The notes below the pieces were generated by a model. That model had not been told where the DNA came from. It saw nothing but the letters and a program-made list of their open reading frames with translations, and did not search any database. Positions 18,779-28,707 of a DNA stretch of 64,000 bases are shown here, piece after piece; the stretch's first letter is position 1, and each line of letters starts with the position of its first letter. Source of the stretch: Bacteroidota bacterium (GTDB taxonomy: Bacteria > Bacteroidota > Bacteroidia > Bacteroidales > JABHKC01); the NCBI GenBank assembly GCA_018692315.1, contig JABHKC010000153.1:1-64000 (forward strand), in the 5' to 3' direction. The translations under genes were made by a program, and so were the position numbers.

Positions 18779-20728
18779 ATGTATAATATTTTAGAGCTTA
18801 AAGAAAAAAAGATTCCTGAATTAAAAGCTATTGGGAAAGAATTGGGTCTCAGAGGCTTGAAAGATCAAAGAAAACAAAGATTAGTATATTTGATAATTGA
18901 CAAACAAGCTGAAAATATGTCTTCGGGTGCTTCTCAAACCAAAGCTAAGGGTAAGAAAATTAAATCTGATGCACCTAAAAAACCCATTATTGAAACCATT
19001 GTAGAGCCTGAAATACAAGCAAATATTGAGAATGTTGAAACAGAAACCAAAAGTACTCCAAAGAGGAGTAGAAGGAAGAAAGAAAAACTAGAAAAAGGAA
19101 CTGTAATTCAGGAAGATAAAAACGAAACTTCTTCTGAAACAGAGGTTTTAGCAAAAGAACAAATAAAAGAAACTCAAACGAAAATTTGGGACGAGGAAAT
19201 CCCTTTGCAGGAAGAAATTCTATCAACAGATGATAAATTTAAAAGAAGAAGGCGTAGAACAAAGGTTAAAATTGATGTTTCAAGTTTAATTAAGGAACAA
19301 GGTTCTAAAACTCAAAAAAATGATGAGAAAACGCCTTTGAAGCCTGAAGTAAAAAAGGAAAATGAAATTGTAGATAAAGATGCTAAAAGTGAGGTTGTTA
19401 GCCCAAAAGCTGATTTAGCTAAAAACATCACAGAAAAAGTAGATGCTCCTGAAGAGACTGTAAAAGAGCAAGAAGTAGTAAAAGTTGAAAAAACTAAAAC
19501 TAAAACTAAATCAAAAGAAAAATCGAGAGAAAAAGAAAGCTCTTCTGAAAATGCAAAACCTCAAAAATATGAAAAACACCAGAGAGGAGGAGATAGCGAT
19601 TTTGAATTTGGCGGGATTGTTTCTAATTCGGGTGTTTTAGAAATTATGCCCGATGGATATGGTTTTATGCGTTCTTCTGATTTTAACTATCTGACATCGC
19701 CAGACGATATTTATGTATCTCAATCTCAAATTAAACTTTTTGGCTTAAAAACAGGTGATACAATTCACGGAATAGTGCGACCACCAAGAGATAACGAAAA
19801 GTATTTTCCACTTGTAAAAATCGATAAAATAAATGGTTGTGATCCGGATGTTGTTCGCGACAGAGTTCCATTTGAGCATTTAACCCCTTTGTTCCCTGAT
19901 GAAAAATTCAACCTTACAACAAGAGGAAGGTCAAACTTATCAACTCGAATTGTCGATATGTTTTCACCTATAGGAAAAGGACAACGCGGACTAATTGTAG
20001 CTCAACCAAAAACGGGTAAAACTGTTCTTTTACAAGATATTGCGAATGCTATTTCGGCAAATCAACCGGAAGTTTATCTTATCATTCTCTTAGTTGACGA
20101 ACGCCCGGAAGAGGTTACAGATATGGCAAGAAGCGTAGATGCCGAAGTTATATCCTCAACTTTTGACGAACCTGCAGACCGACACGTAAAGATTGCAAAT
20201 ATTGTTCTCGAAAAATCTAAACGAATGGTTGAGAGTGGGCACGATGTTGTAATTCTTCTTGATTCGATAACCCGATTGGCGAGAGCATATAACACTGTTT
20301 CGCCGGCTTCAGGGAAAGTTTTGTCAGGTGGAGTAGATGCTAATGCTTTGCACAAACCGAAACGATTTTTTGGAGCAGCCAGAAACATCGAAAATGGAGG
20401 TTCGCTAACAATAATAGCCACTGCCCTTACCGAAACTGGCTCAAAAATGGACGATGTGATCTTCGAAGAGTTTAAAGGAACCGGTAATATGGAACTTCAA
20501 TTAGATAGAAAACTTTCGAACAAAAGAGTATATCCTGCCGTTGATATTGTTGCTTCGAGCACACGTAGAGAAGAATTGCTTCTCGAAGACGATTTCTTAA
20601 GCAAAATGTGGGTTCTCAGAAACTATTTGTCTGATATGTCGTCGGTTGAAGCCATGGAATTTCTGAGAGATAGATTAAGAAGAACAAAAACAAATGAAGA
20701 ATTTCTAATTTCTATGAACGATAGATAA
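18779..20728 (+). CDS. rho: Transcription termination factor Rho
   Basis: The 649-residue protein has the Rho N-terminal SAP-like helix region ([21 protein letters not shown], 6-26). A long, highly charged Lys/Glu-rich segment follows (about 45-275), far longer than in E. coli Rho (419 residues in all). Next come the RNA-binding cold-shock-like domain ([15 protein letters not shown]) and the RecA-like ATPase core with Walker A near residue 410 ([10 protein letters not shown]), [13 protein letters not shown] and [12 protein letters not shown]. It is a hexameric RNA-dependent ATPase that releases transcripts. Such charged insertions are common in Bacteroidetes Rho and may bind RNA or drive phase separation; that is inference here. 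Confidence 0.97.
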   Translation: MYNILELKEKKIPELKAIGKELGLRGLKDQRKQRLVYLIIDKQAENMSSGASQTKAKGKKIKSDAPKKPIIETIVEPEIQANIENVETETKSTPKRSRRKKEKLEKGTVIQEDKNETSSETEVLAKEQIKETQTKIWDEEIPLQEEILSTDDKFKRRRRRTKVKIDVSSLIKEQGSKTQKNDEKTPLKPEVKKENEIVDKDAKSEVVSPKADLAKNITEKVDAPEETVKEQEVVKVEKTKTKTKSKEKSREKESSSENAKPQKYEKHQRGGDSDFEFGGIVSNSGVLEIMPDGYGFMRSSDFNYLTSPDDIYVSQSQIKLFGLKTGDTIHGIVRPPRDNEKYFPLVKIDKINGCDPDVVRDRVPFEHLTPLFPDEKFNLTTRGRSNLSTRIVDMFSPIGKGQRGLIVAQPKTGKTVLLQDIANAISANQPEVYLIILLVDERPEEVTDMARSVDAEVISSTFDEPADRHVKIANIVLEKSKRMVESGHDVVILLDSITRLARAYNTVSPASGKVLSGGVDANALHKPKRFFGAARNIENGGSLTIIATALTETGSKMDDVIFEEFKGTGNMELQLDRKLSNKRVYPAVDIVASSTRREELLLEDDFLSKMWVLRNYLSDMSSVEAMEFLRDRLRRTKTNEEFLISMNDR

Positions 20729-20750
20729 AAGATTTTTTTAAACAATATTT

Positions 20751-20788
20751 AAACTCTCGTATTATCTTAATACGAGAGTTTTTTTTTA
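20751..20788. terminator. Terminator shared by rho and the CotH gene
   Basis: AACTCTCGTATTA pairs with TAATACGAGAGTT around a three-base loop, followed by a T run on the plus strand. The stop codon of the converging minus-strand gene lies in that T run, so the hairpin probably serves both genes. Confidence 0.85.
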
Positions 20789-23700
20789 TAATGAAGGATA
20801 AATCAATGTGTTAGATAAAATCATTTTGATTTGGTATCCCTTGCCTGGATATAAATTTCCAATCTGATTTATGTTCAATTGAGGGGAGAAAATATTCCCA
20901 TTCTCATCCTTTACTATTTCAACATCAGTTAAAATATTGCTTAACATATTTGCAATTGGTGCAGGGGTAGAATGTAAATAGGGTATAAATCTCCAACCTG
21001 TTTCAATAAAAATTGGAGTATTTTGAACATCCACTCTAGTACCAACAATTTGCAGATTTGTGGCAGAATTAGTTTTTATATTATATCCAGTAGTATTTAA
21101 AATATTCCCAATTTGATTTATTGTGTATTGCGGATAAAAAACCTTTCCATATTGACCTTTTATTAGCACAATATCACTTTCTATTGCCATAAAAACAGAT
21201 TCTAAATTTAATTGATGCGGCTTTATATAAGTCGAAAAAATGCCCCAGTCAGCCGGCAAACTTATTTCCTGATTTTCGAAAGATAAGCTATTGCTCTTTT
21301 CAGGACTGGGATTGTGAAAAAAATACCAGTTTGTGTCAGCATCGGGAATTCTGCCAAATGATGTATCGGCAAACTGGATAGAAAAACTTATCGTATCTAT
21401 TATTAAAGTATCAATTTCGGTAATATTATATAATCCAATTTGTTCACCGGTAGAACTTAGCTTAAAATTCAAATGATTATTGCCTTGAATAGTTTCATTG
21501 TCTGCCCATAGAATCAAAAAATCTTCAGCTTGAATGGTAGTTGAATTTGGCTGAGTTTCAGGAATTTGCCATTTATTTGGAATGCTAAAATCGTCAGTTA
21601 TGTATAATCCACCTATATTTATAGGAATAGAATCGGCATTATAAATTTCAATCCAGTCTTCGAATTCTCCAAAATTGTCTGTTGTGTCCGAATTGTTTTT
21701 TGCCAAAAATTCATTTATATAAATATTTGAAAATGAATAAGAATGCTCAAATACTGCCGTAATTGATGTGTCGATAAAAAGCTCTATCGAGATAGTATCA
21801 TTGTTTGAAATTCCTTCCCATTCTAAAAAACTATAGCCAGGATTTGGAATAGCTACAAGTCTCAAAGGGATGCTATCGAAATATAAACCAGAATCGGGGA
21901 AGCATGGAATTTCTACATCCTGAACTAAAACTTTCCCAGCCAAACTATCGGAAATATTGATTTTCAATTGAGACATTGTTGAAAGTGAAAATTTGTCGTT
22001 TATGTGCTGACGAACATTTGCAGCTCTGTTATTTGCAAATTCATACATTATATTTATATTTTCATTCCACTCTTGCTTCGAAGCGATTGATGCTCCTCCT
22101 GAAACGTTTTCCCATAGGGAGATGTGGCTTGGCATTGTACTTTCAATATTCGACTTCAGGCTATCAATTATTGAAATTACTCGTGTCGAATCAAAGCTTA
22201 TGTTCATATGAGCTGCAAATCGTTGAATAAATTCATTTTTAAATTCATTAGAGTTGAGAAGTGCTGCAAATAGAAAAGTTGCAAGCGGTGGATTGTAGGG
22301 AAAATTACCTGCAAAAGTTGAAGCATGATCTAATGTGTTTGTAGTATCGCCTCCGGCTAAGCCAAAACCCCAATCCGTATCAAAAATAATCCATCGCCAT
22401 TTTCCATCGGAAGTATTTGGTCGCCAATATTTTATGTTGTTCGCAGGCCAATCAAGATTATTGAAATAAATTTCAGCAATTTGATAATTAATATATTCAT
22501 TAACATCCATTTGAGTTTTTATATAATCATAATTGGATTGGAGAAACAGATTATTTGTTCCCATAAAAGCAATCATACTATGATAATGTGAACGAGTTCC
22601 ATTTATCACACCATTCAAGTTTTCCAACATGTCGAATTCGTTCAGCCCTAAATTGTAATTCGAAACAATATAATATTCATCATGCTTTTCGCGAAGATTG
22701 TATATTCCCCAAAAAATATTGTTTAAGAAAACTATGGAAGGTTTGTAGCTTTGATAATCAATATCCATTTGGTCTATTAAAAGTGTTTGCATCATCCCAT
22801 CTCTAAACATTGTATAAAGGAAGTCGTTCCCACTATTTCGAAGTTTTAAATTCGTGAAGTTATTTATTGACTTGTGGTCAAAAAATTGGTAATTAAATCC
22901 AGTATTTTCATATTTTGCACCTGAATAAATCGAAAACGATTTTTGAATAAATAGTCGAGACATGCCCCCCGATATACTAATTCCTGCCTGTTTATTAATT
23001 ATCTGCAATTTGTTTTCATCGAAGTATTCAATGTTAATCGGTCTCTTCCAATTTTTGCCAAAATTTGCTGTTTCAGGATTACCAAGAATATAATTTGGTC
23101 CTTCGGCGTATATTCCAAAATCGCTACTATACAAGTTTGAAGGATTTGTTGATATAGAAAAAACAGGCAAATCGAAATTTTCATTTATAAAATAAGTATG
23201 AGTTACAATCTTTCCAGGCAACTTTTCGACATTAATTACTCTTGCCCGAATTACTTCAGTTTGTGAAATTACAATCGGTAAATTATAAGTAGCAGAATTG
23301 GAGCTTGGAATTGAGCCATTTGTGGTGTATTTTATGATGTCAAGAGAATCACTCGAACTTAAAACGACATATTGCGGGGATGAAAAAAAGCCACCATTCA
23401 ATGAAAAATTAACTGAGCTGGCTCTCACCGTATCACTATAACACAATGCGAAATTTGCAGCATCAGGAGTTGTAAGTCCAAAATAACACCATTCTTGTAA
23501 ATTTGTAATTTTTCTGCCAAAAGAAATATCAGTCAATTGTTCACCAAAAGTTATTGAGTCAATTAAAACTCCGTTGCTGTCAAATAAAGCAAGTGATTCG
23601 CCTGCCCTACTTAGCTTAAAATTTGTATGAAGACTTGTTAGAACAGTGTCTTCATTGTCGGCATATATAAGTAAAAAATTATGAGCTTGAATTATTGTTT

Positions 23701-23941
23701 GAGATGGTATTTGCCATTTTTGGGCTTCGTTCAGATTATCTGTTATGAAAAATCCACTCAAGTCTATTGAATCATTAGTGGAATTGTAGAGTTCTATCCA
23801 ATCTGAGTGCTCTTTGAAGTCATTATCAATAATATCGCTAGCATTCGAAGCCATAAACTCATTGATATAAATCGTTTGTGCCTCAATTTTTGTAAAATTT
23901 GATAGGATTATTAAAAATAATAATATAATATTTTTTAACAT
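20786..23941 (-). CDS. CotH kinase-like / lamin-tail domain secreted protein
   Basis: The chosen ATG at 23941 gives 1051 residues with an immediate signal peptide (about 1-22, ending KIEAQ); upstream in-frame starts are only TTG. The domains in order are a lamin-tail domain (INEFMASN...WIELYN, about 24-150), a chitobiase-like beta domain (about 172-245), a CotH kinase-like domain (about 290-640, with WRWIIFDTDWGFGL), and a second lamin-tail domain (about 735-875). A tandem of two about 78-residue units follows (895-1051), each with a 'G(Y/K)xIK' turn. Proteins of this kind are secreted in Bacteroidetes; CotH domains can phosphorylate proteins. No classical T9SS end domain is present. The C-terminal units recur at 28137-28385 and 36561-38162. 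Confidence 0.85.
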   Translation of the reverse strand: MLKNIILLFLIILSNFTKIEAQTIYINEFMASNASDIIDNDFKEHSDWIELYNSTNDSIDLSGFFITDNLNEAQKWQIPSQTIIQAHNFLLIYADNEDTVLTSLHTNFKLSRAGESLALFDSNGVLIDSITFGEQLTDISFGRKITNLQEWCYFGLTTPDAANFALCYSDTVRASSVNFSLNGGFFSSPQYVVLSSSDSLDIIKYTTNGSIPSSNSATYNLPIVISQTEVIRARVINVEKLPGKIVTHTYFINENFDLPVFSISTNPSNLYSSDFGIYAEGPNYILGNPETANFGKNWKRPINIEYFDENKLQIINKQAGISISGGMSRLFIQKSFSIYSGAKYENTGFNYQFFDHKSINNFTNLKLRNSGNDFLYTMFRDGMMQTLLIDQMDIDYQSYKPSIVFLNNIFWGIYNLREKHDEYYIVSNYNLGLNEFDMLENLNGVINGTRSHYHSMIAFMGTNNLFLQSNYDYIKTQMDVNEYINYQIAEIYFNNLDWPANNIKYWRPNTSDGKWRWIIFDTDWGFGLAGGDTTNTLDHASTFAGNFPYNPPLATFLFAALLNSNEFKNEFIQRFAAHMNISFDSTRVISIIDSLKSNIESTMPSHISLWENVSGGASIASKQEWNENINIMYEFANNRAANVRQHINDKFSLSTMSQLKINISDSLAGKVLVQDVEIPCFPDSGLYFDSIPLRLVAIPNPGYSFLEWEGISNNDTISIELFIDTSITAVFEHSYSFSNIYINEFLAKNNSDTTDNFGEFEDWIEIYNADSIPINIGGLYITDDFSIPNKWQIPETQPNSTTIQAEDFLILWADNETIQGNNHLNFKLSSTGEQIGLYNITEIDTLIIDTISFSIQFADTSFGRIPDADTNWYFFHNPSPEKSNSLSFENQEISLPADWGIFSTYIKPHQLNLESVFMAIESDIVLIKGQYGKVFYPQYTINQIGNILNTTGYNIKTNSATNLQIVGTRVDVQNTPIFIETGWRFIPYLHSTPAPIANMLSNILTDVEIVKDENGNIFSPQLNINQIGNLYPGKGYQIKMILSNTLIYPSL

Positions 23942-23986
23942 AAAACAGTTTATTTTTTCCAAATATACATTTTTCAAATAAAATCC

Positions 23987-23994
23987 TACATTTG
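23987..23994 (+). promoter_or_regulatory. Candidate -7 promoter element for the thioredoxin-like gene
   Basis: TACATTTG fits TAnnTTTG and lies 26 bases before the ATG at 24021. No clear TTTG is found 19-21 bases upstream. A minus-strand TATATTTG (23967-23960) similarly precedes the divergent CotH gene. Confidence 0.4.
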
Positions 23995-24020
23995 TGAAAG
24001 TTAAATTTAAAAAATTTATT

Positions 24021-25193
24021 ATGAAAAATATTTCAATAGTTCTGTTTTTAATGTTATCGTTTTTCTTGTCGGAAACAATTGTTTCTCAATCGGTGAATTT
24101 CTATGAAGGAAGCTGGGAAGAAGCACAAGAGGAAGCAGCAAATGTAAATAAATATATACTTGTTGATGCTTATACTGACTGGTGCAGTTGGTGTAAAGTG
24201 ATGGATAAAAAAACTTTTTCCGATTCACTTACAGGAAGTTTTATTAATGCAAATTTTGTTTCATTCAAAATGAATATGGAGGAAGGAATTGGCATCAAGT
24301 TAGCTATAAAATACAGAATCACAGGTTATCCATCTTATATGTTTTTCAATAGCAAAGGAATATTAGTTTATAAATCGTCAGGTTTTCAGCCACCTGAAAA
24401 GTTTCTTGTTACGGTGAAAGATGCAATGGATGAAAAAAAACAGTTTAAGTATCCTGGCGATCCTAAAATGATTGATCTGGAACTTCCGGAATTTTACTAT
24501 AATGCCTATAAAAAAGGTAAGGATAGAAAATGGCCATCGAGAGAAACTGTTTCCGAATTTCTCGAAACCCAGGAAGATCTTTTTTCCGAAAAAAACTGGA
24601 CAATCATGTTTCGTTTAAATACCAACGATAAGTACACTAAATTTTTCCTCGAAAATCAGAAAAAATATGCCGAATTGTATGGCTGGAATGAAGTTAATTC
24701 TAAAATTGATAAAATACTTTATAAAAAAATTCAAGCAGCTATTAAAAACAAGGATAAAGAAAAATTAGATGAGGCACTTGTTTTTATTGATAAATATAAA
24801 ACAGAAAACCCTGAGAATATTAAGTTTATCTATAAGAATCATTATTATGAAAAAATTGAGGACTTTGGAACTCTGATAAACTCAATTAATGAGATGATAG
24901 TTTTTTCCGGATTTGAAAATCACAGCAAAATAAATTCTTATTGCTGGAATATTTATGAAAATGTAGATGATAAGAGCATTGTTGAAGGTGCGGCGGAAAT
25001 TATGAAAAGCATGATAAAAAAACATACGGAATATGCCTATGTTGATACATATGCAGCATTACTTTTTAAATCGGGAAATTTTAAAGACGCAACAAAATAT
25101 GCTTTAAAAGCAATTGAAATAGGCAAAGCAAATGGCGAAAAAGTAGAATCGACCGAAGAACTTTTAAAGAAAATTGCTGAGAGTAGGAAATAG
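24021..25193 (+). CDS. Periplasmic thioredoxin-family protein
   Basis: I chose the ATG at 24021 (390 residues) over an upstream GTG because it puts the signal peptide at the N-terminus (about 1-22). The thioredoxin fold (about 27-140) has the redox pair Cys55-Ser-Trp-Cys58 (DWCSWC) and the cis-proline segment ITGYPSYMFF. The C-terminal 230 residues are helical, with TPR-like patterning near the end (AYVDTYAALLFKSGNFKDATKYALKAIE). It probably acts in the periplasm on disulfides, or as a scaffold; the substrate is unknown. It converges with valS with 20 bases between stops. Confidence 0.82.
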   Translation: MKNISIVLFLMLSFFLSETIVSQSVNFYEGSWEEAQEEAANVNKYILVDAYTDWCSWCKVMDKKTFSDSLTGSFINANFVSFKMNMEEGIGIKLAIKYRITGYPSYMFFNSKGILVYKSSGFQPPEKFLVTVKDAMDEKKQFKYPGDPKMIDLELPEFYYNAYKKGKDRKWPSRETVSEFLETQEDLFSEKNWTIMFRLNTNDKYTKFFLENQKKYAELYGWNEVNSKIDKILYKKIQAAIKNKDKEKLDEALVFIDKYKTENPENIKFIYKNHYYEKIEDFGTLINSINEMIVFSGFENHSKINSYCWNIYENVDDKSIVEGAAEIMKSMIKKHTEYAYVDTYAALLFKSGNFKDATKYALKAIEIGKANGEKVESTEELLKKIAESRK

Positions 25194-25213
25194 GATTTGT
25201 TGTTAGCTTTTGG

Positions 25214-27868
25214 CTATTTACTCCCCAAACTCAAAATTCTTTCTTCAAGGGTTTTTATCTTTTGCTCAGCGTCTTTCTGTTTTTTCAACTCGATATTTAC
25301 GACCTTTTCAGGAGCATTCTCAACAAATTTTTTGTTGCTAAGTTTTTTGTTTACAGATGTAAGGAATTTTTTAGAGTATTCTAAATCTACTTCCAATTTC
25401 TTAAGCTCTTCTTCTGTATCGACGAGATTTCCAAGTGGCACATAAAATTCATTATTTTTTACTATAAACGAAATTGCACCATCAATTTTTTCGGTTGTGA
25501 AGTTTATATTTTCTAAGATGGCTGATTTTTGAATTATCGGATTAAAAGTTTTGTTATAACTATTTTCCTCAGTTTTTATCAACAATGATAATTTTTCTTT
25601 ATTTGGAAGATTTTTGTCTTTTCTTATTTTTCGAATATTGGTGATAATCTCTTTAGTATCCTCAAATTTCGCAACAAACGAATTGTCATAGCTTTTTGCT
25701 TCCGGCATTTTTTCAATCATTATGCTTTCTCCGTTTTTTCTTTCCTCAATTAGTTGCCAAATTTCTTCACTAATAAAAGGCATAAATGGGTGCAAAAGTT
25801 TTAAAAGCTTATCGAAAAATCCTATAGTTGCAAAATAGGTTTTGCTATCAATTGGTTTTTGATATTGCGGTTTTATTAATTCGAGATACCATGACGAAAA
25901 TTCGTCCCAAAATAGTTTATATACAAGCATAAGTGCATCTGAAAGCCTGAATTTTGAAAAATGCTCATCTATAAGTTTTATGTTTTTATTCAACTGATTT
26001 TCGAACCATTCGATAGCAATTTGTGCCGATTCGGGCTGTGGAATATTTTCGTCAATTTCCCAATTTTTGATTAGTCTGAAAGCATTCCATATTTTGTTCC
26101 CAAAATTTCTGCCTTGCTCGGTAAGGTTTTCGTTAAACAACAAATCGCCACCGGCTGGTGAACATAATAACATCCCAACTCTCACACCATCGGCGCTATA
26201 TTTTTTTATCAATTCTAATGGATCTGGTGAATTTCCCAGAGATTTCGACATTTTCCTTCGCAAGTTATCTCGAACAATCCCTGTCAGATATACATTGCTA
26301 AATGGTTTTTTGCCAATATATTCGTATCCTGCAATTATCATTCTAGCCACCCAAAAAAACAAAATTTCGGGAGCAGTAACCAAATCGTTTGTAGGATAAT
26401 AATACTTAATATCTTCATTTTCAGGATTTCGTATCCCATCGAAAACCGAAATTGGCCAAAGCCAGGACGAAAACCATGTGTCTAAAACATCATCGTCTTG
26501 CCGAAGGTCGTTTGCCGAAATTTCAGGATTTTCAATTCCTTGAGAAACAAGTTTTTCTTTTGCAAGAATCAGAGCCTCATCAATATTTTTTGCAATAACA
26601 TATTCGTTACTATTTGGGAGAAAATATGCCGGAATACGATGTCCCCACCAAAGCTGCCGCGAGATGCACCAGTCTTTCACATTGTCCATCCAATGTTTAT
26701 ATGTGTTTTTGAATTTCGCAGGATAAATTTTCACATTATCGTTCATCACATTTTCAAGTGCGGGTTGCGAAAGTTCTTGCATTTTTAGAAACCACTGCAT
26801 CGACAGTTTTGGTTCTATCACAGCATCGGTTCTTTCAGAAAATCCTACCTTATTTATATAGTCCTCAATTTTTAGGATTTTTCCGTTTTTCTCTAATTCT
26901 TTATAAACCAAATCTCTTGCTTCTGCTCTGTCTTTTCCGATAAAAATTTGGGCATTTTCATTGAGTGTCCCGTCATCGTTCAGAATATCAACAGTTTCCA
27001 AATTGTGTTTTATACCGATTTCATAATCGTTAATATCGTGAGCAGGCGTAATTTTTAATGCTCCTGTTCCAAATTCCATATCAACGTATTCGTCCAAAAT
27101 AATTGGGATTTCTCTGTTAATTAAAGGAACAATTGCACGTTTTCCGGCAAGTTGTTTGAAGCGGTCGTCATTTGGATTTATGCAAACTGCTGTATCTCCG
27201 AGAATAGTTTCGGGGCGAGTAGTTGCAATTGTAATGTGCCCATCCAAGCCAACTATGCTGTAATTTATATAATAAAGTTTCGATTGAACTTCTCTATGAA
27301 TTACCTCTTCGTCTGAAACGGCCGTCTGAGCAGATGGATCCCAATTTACCATTCTCACTCCACGATAAATTCTATCTTTTTTGAAAAGGTCGATAAAAAC
27401 ATCAATAACACTTTCCGACAGGTCTTTGTCCATCGTAAATTTTGTTCTGTCCCAATCGCACGATGCACCAAGCTTTTTCAACTGCTCAAGGATAATTCCA
27501 CCATGTTTTTCTTTCCATTCCCAAGCATGTTTTAGAAATTCTTCTCTCGAAATATCGTTTTTCTCAATACCCATTTCTTTGAGTTTTGCTACAACTTTTG
27601 CCTCGGTAGCAATAGATGCGTGGTCGGTTCCGGGAACCCAGCAGGCATTGTATCCCAACATTCTGGCACGTCGTACCAAAATATCCTGAATGGTGTTGTT
27701 TAACATATGACCCATATGCAAAACTCCTGTTACATTCGGTGGTGGAATTACATTAGTATATGCTTTTCTTTCATCGGGTTTCGATTTGAAAAAACCTTGC
27801 TCCTGCCAGAATTTATACCATTTTTCTTCAGTTTTCGATGGCTCGTATTTAGTTGGAATATTCATCAT
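25214..27868 (-). CDS. valS: Valyl-tRNA synthetase
   Basis: The 884-residue class I synthetase has the HIGH signature as HMGH (residues 51-54, after PPPNVTGVL) and KMSKS near residue 535 ([17 protein letters not shown]). The editing (CP1) domain ([13 protein letters not shown]), an anticodon-binding helical domain and a C-terminal coiled coil ([21 protein letters not shown]) are also present. It charges tRNA-Val with valine and hydrolyses mischarged Thr. Length and domains are normal for the family. A possible -7 element (TAGTTTTG, minus strand, 27904-27897) lies about 30 bases upstream. Confidence 0.97.
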   Translation of the reverse strand: MMNIPTKYEPSKTEEKWYKFWQEQGFFKSKPDERKAYTNVIPPPNVTGVLHMGHMLNNTIQDILVRRARMLGYNACWVPGTDHASIATEAKVVAKLKEMGIEKNDISREEFLKHAWEWKEKHGGIILEQLKKLGASCDWDRTKFTMDKDLSESVIDVFIDLFKKDRIYRGVRMVNWDPSAQTAVSDEEVIHREVQSKLYYINYSIVGLDGHITIATTRPETILGDTAVCINPNDDRFKQLAGKRAIVPLINREIPIILDEYVDMEFGTGALKITPAHDINDYEIGIKHNLETVDILNDDGTLNENAQIFIGKDRAEARDLVYKELEKNGKILKIEDYINKVGFSERTDAVIEPKLSMQWFLKMQELSQPALENVMNDNVKIYPAKFKNTYKHWMDNVKDWCISRQLWWGHRIPAYFLPNSNEYVIAKNIDEALILAKEKLVSQGIENPEISANDLRQDDDVLDTWFSSWLWPISVFDGIRNPENEDIKYYYPTNDLVTAPEILFFWVARMIIAGYEYIGKKPFSNVYLTGIVRDNLRRKMSKSLGNSPDPLELIKKYSADGVRVGMLLCSPAGGDLLFNENLTEQGRNFGNKIWNAFRLIKNWEIDENIPQPESAQIAIEWFENQLNKNIKLIDEHFSKFRLSDALMLVYKLFWDEFSSWYLELIKPQYQKPIDSKTYFATIGFFDKLLKLLHPFMPFISEEIWQLIEERKNGESIMIEKMPEAKSYDNSFVAKFEDTKEIITNIRKIRKDKNLPNKEKLSLLIKTEENSYNKTFNPIIQKSAILENINFTTEKIDGAISFIVKNNEFYVPLGNLVDTEEELKKLEVDLEYSKKFLTSVNKKLSNKKFVENAPEKVVNIELKKQKDAEQKIKTLEERILSLGSK

Positions 27869-28136
27869 TTTCTGCTTTGTAAATTCTAAAAGTTTGCAAA
27901 ACTAATAATTATTATAAAATGTAGATTTAATATTATTAAAACTTGCAATGGAACGGGAAAACCAAGTTTAAGAAGAAATGTTTTTTTTCTATCTTATACA
28001 TAGATGTTTACGGGAGATATTTTAAAAAATGCAAAAATACTCTCAAAAAACATGAAAGACTTTTAGTGTTTGTATTAAAACAATATGAAAGGCATTAGTT
28101 TTTTGAAACTATTTTATAAAAAAAATAGAATATAGA

Positions 28137-28385
28137 ATGAAAAATATACTAAAGATATTAGAATTTCTTGTTTCGTTTGCAGCTTTGTCAAAGTTCAAAA
28201 CTTTAACAAAGCTATGGTTAGCAATACTTACAACAATTTCTTCTAACATCACAATGGTTAAAAACAGTAATGGTTTAGTATATTGGCCAATCTATGGAAT
28301 CAACAACCTAGGAAACATGAACCCCGGCGAAGGCTACCAAATAAAAATGCTGGCTGCTGATACTTTGGTTTATCCGGCTAATTAG
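28137..28385 (+). pseudogene. Remnant of the tandem C-terminal domain found in the CotH protein
   Basis: An 82-codon frame whose last 50 residues align by eye with the end of the CotH-family protein at 20786-23941. Shared elements are KN-or-KD-x-(N)G, (V/I)(Y/F)xP, IN-x-(L/I)GN, PG-x-GYQIKM and a final L-x-YP before the stop. The first 30 residues have no match and no proper signal peptide, so this looks like the 3' end of a lost secreted-protein gene. It could instead be expressed as a small protein. Palindromic elements begin right after it. Confidence 0.55.
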
Positions 28386-28396
28386 ATTCTTACATC

Positions 28397-28429
28397 AGTC
28401 CCTGCGGGTTTTCAAAACCCGCAGGGACT
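28397..28429. repeat. Perfect GC-rich hairpin (REP-like)
   Basis: A 16-base arm starting AGTCCCTGCGGG pairs perfectly with its complement around a single base. It is much more GC-rich than its surroundings. There is no T run, so it is more like a repetitive extragenic palindrome than a terminator. Confidence 0.6.
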
Positions 28430-28471
28430 TTCTACGATACCAAAATATAATTCACTCCTTTTTTATAATGA

Positions 28472-28636
28472 TAGTGTCATGTCAAGCATAATCTTTCAGC
28501 CCAAGTTTTGTTCTTCTCCAGTTTTGCTTTATAAAAAAAAGACTCACTTAGCTACGGCTATTCTTACTTTTTTTTATTTCGTAAAACAGAAAAATAACTG
28601 CAACTTAACCGAAACTTTATGCTTGACATGACACTA
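28472..28636. repeat. MITE-like imperfect palindrome with 20-base terminal inverted repeats
   Basis: The ends (28472-28491 and 28617-28636) are perfect inverted repeats of 20 bases beginning TAGTGTCATG. The interior is also partly self-complementary through to the centre near 28554 (for example, the GTTTTGC arm against GTAAAAC, and A8 against T8). No coding frame or obvious target duplication was seen. The pattern suits a non-autonomous mobile element or a very long RNA hairpin. Confidence 0.65.
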
Positions 28637-28707
28637 GCACAAGTTGCAAACTTGCAGTAGTATCGGGTATTTTATGAAATATACTAATCCATCATTTATA
28701 ATGTGAA

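Larger units (their letters stand above)
27869..28707. other. Gene-poor 839-base region with a gene remnant and repeat elements
   Basis: This region between valS and the redox operon holds a truncated domain (28137-28385), a perfect 33-base hairpin (28397-28429) and a 165-base imperfect palindrome (28472-28636), described separately. Positions 27905-28130 are AT-rich with no feature I can support. Confidence 0.6.
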
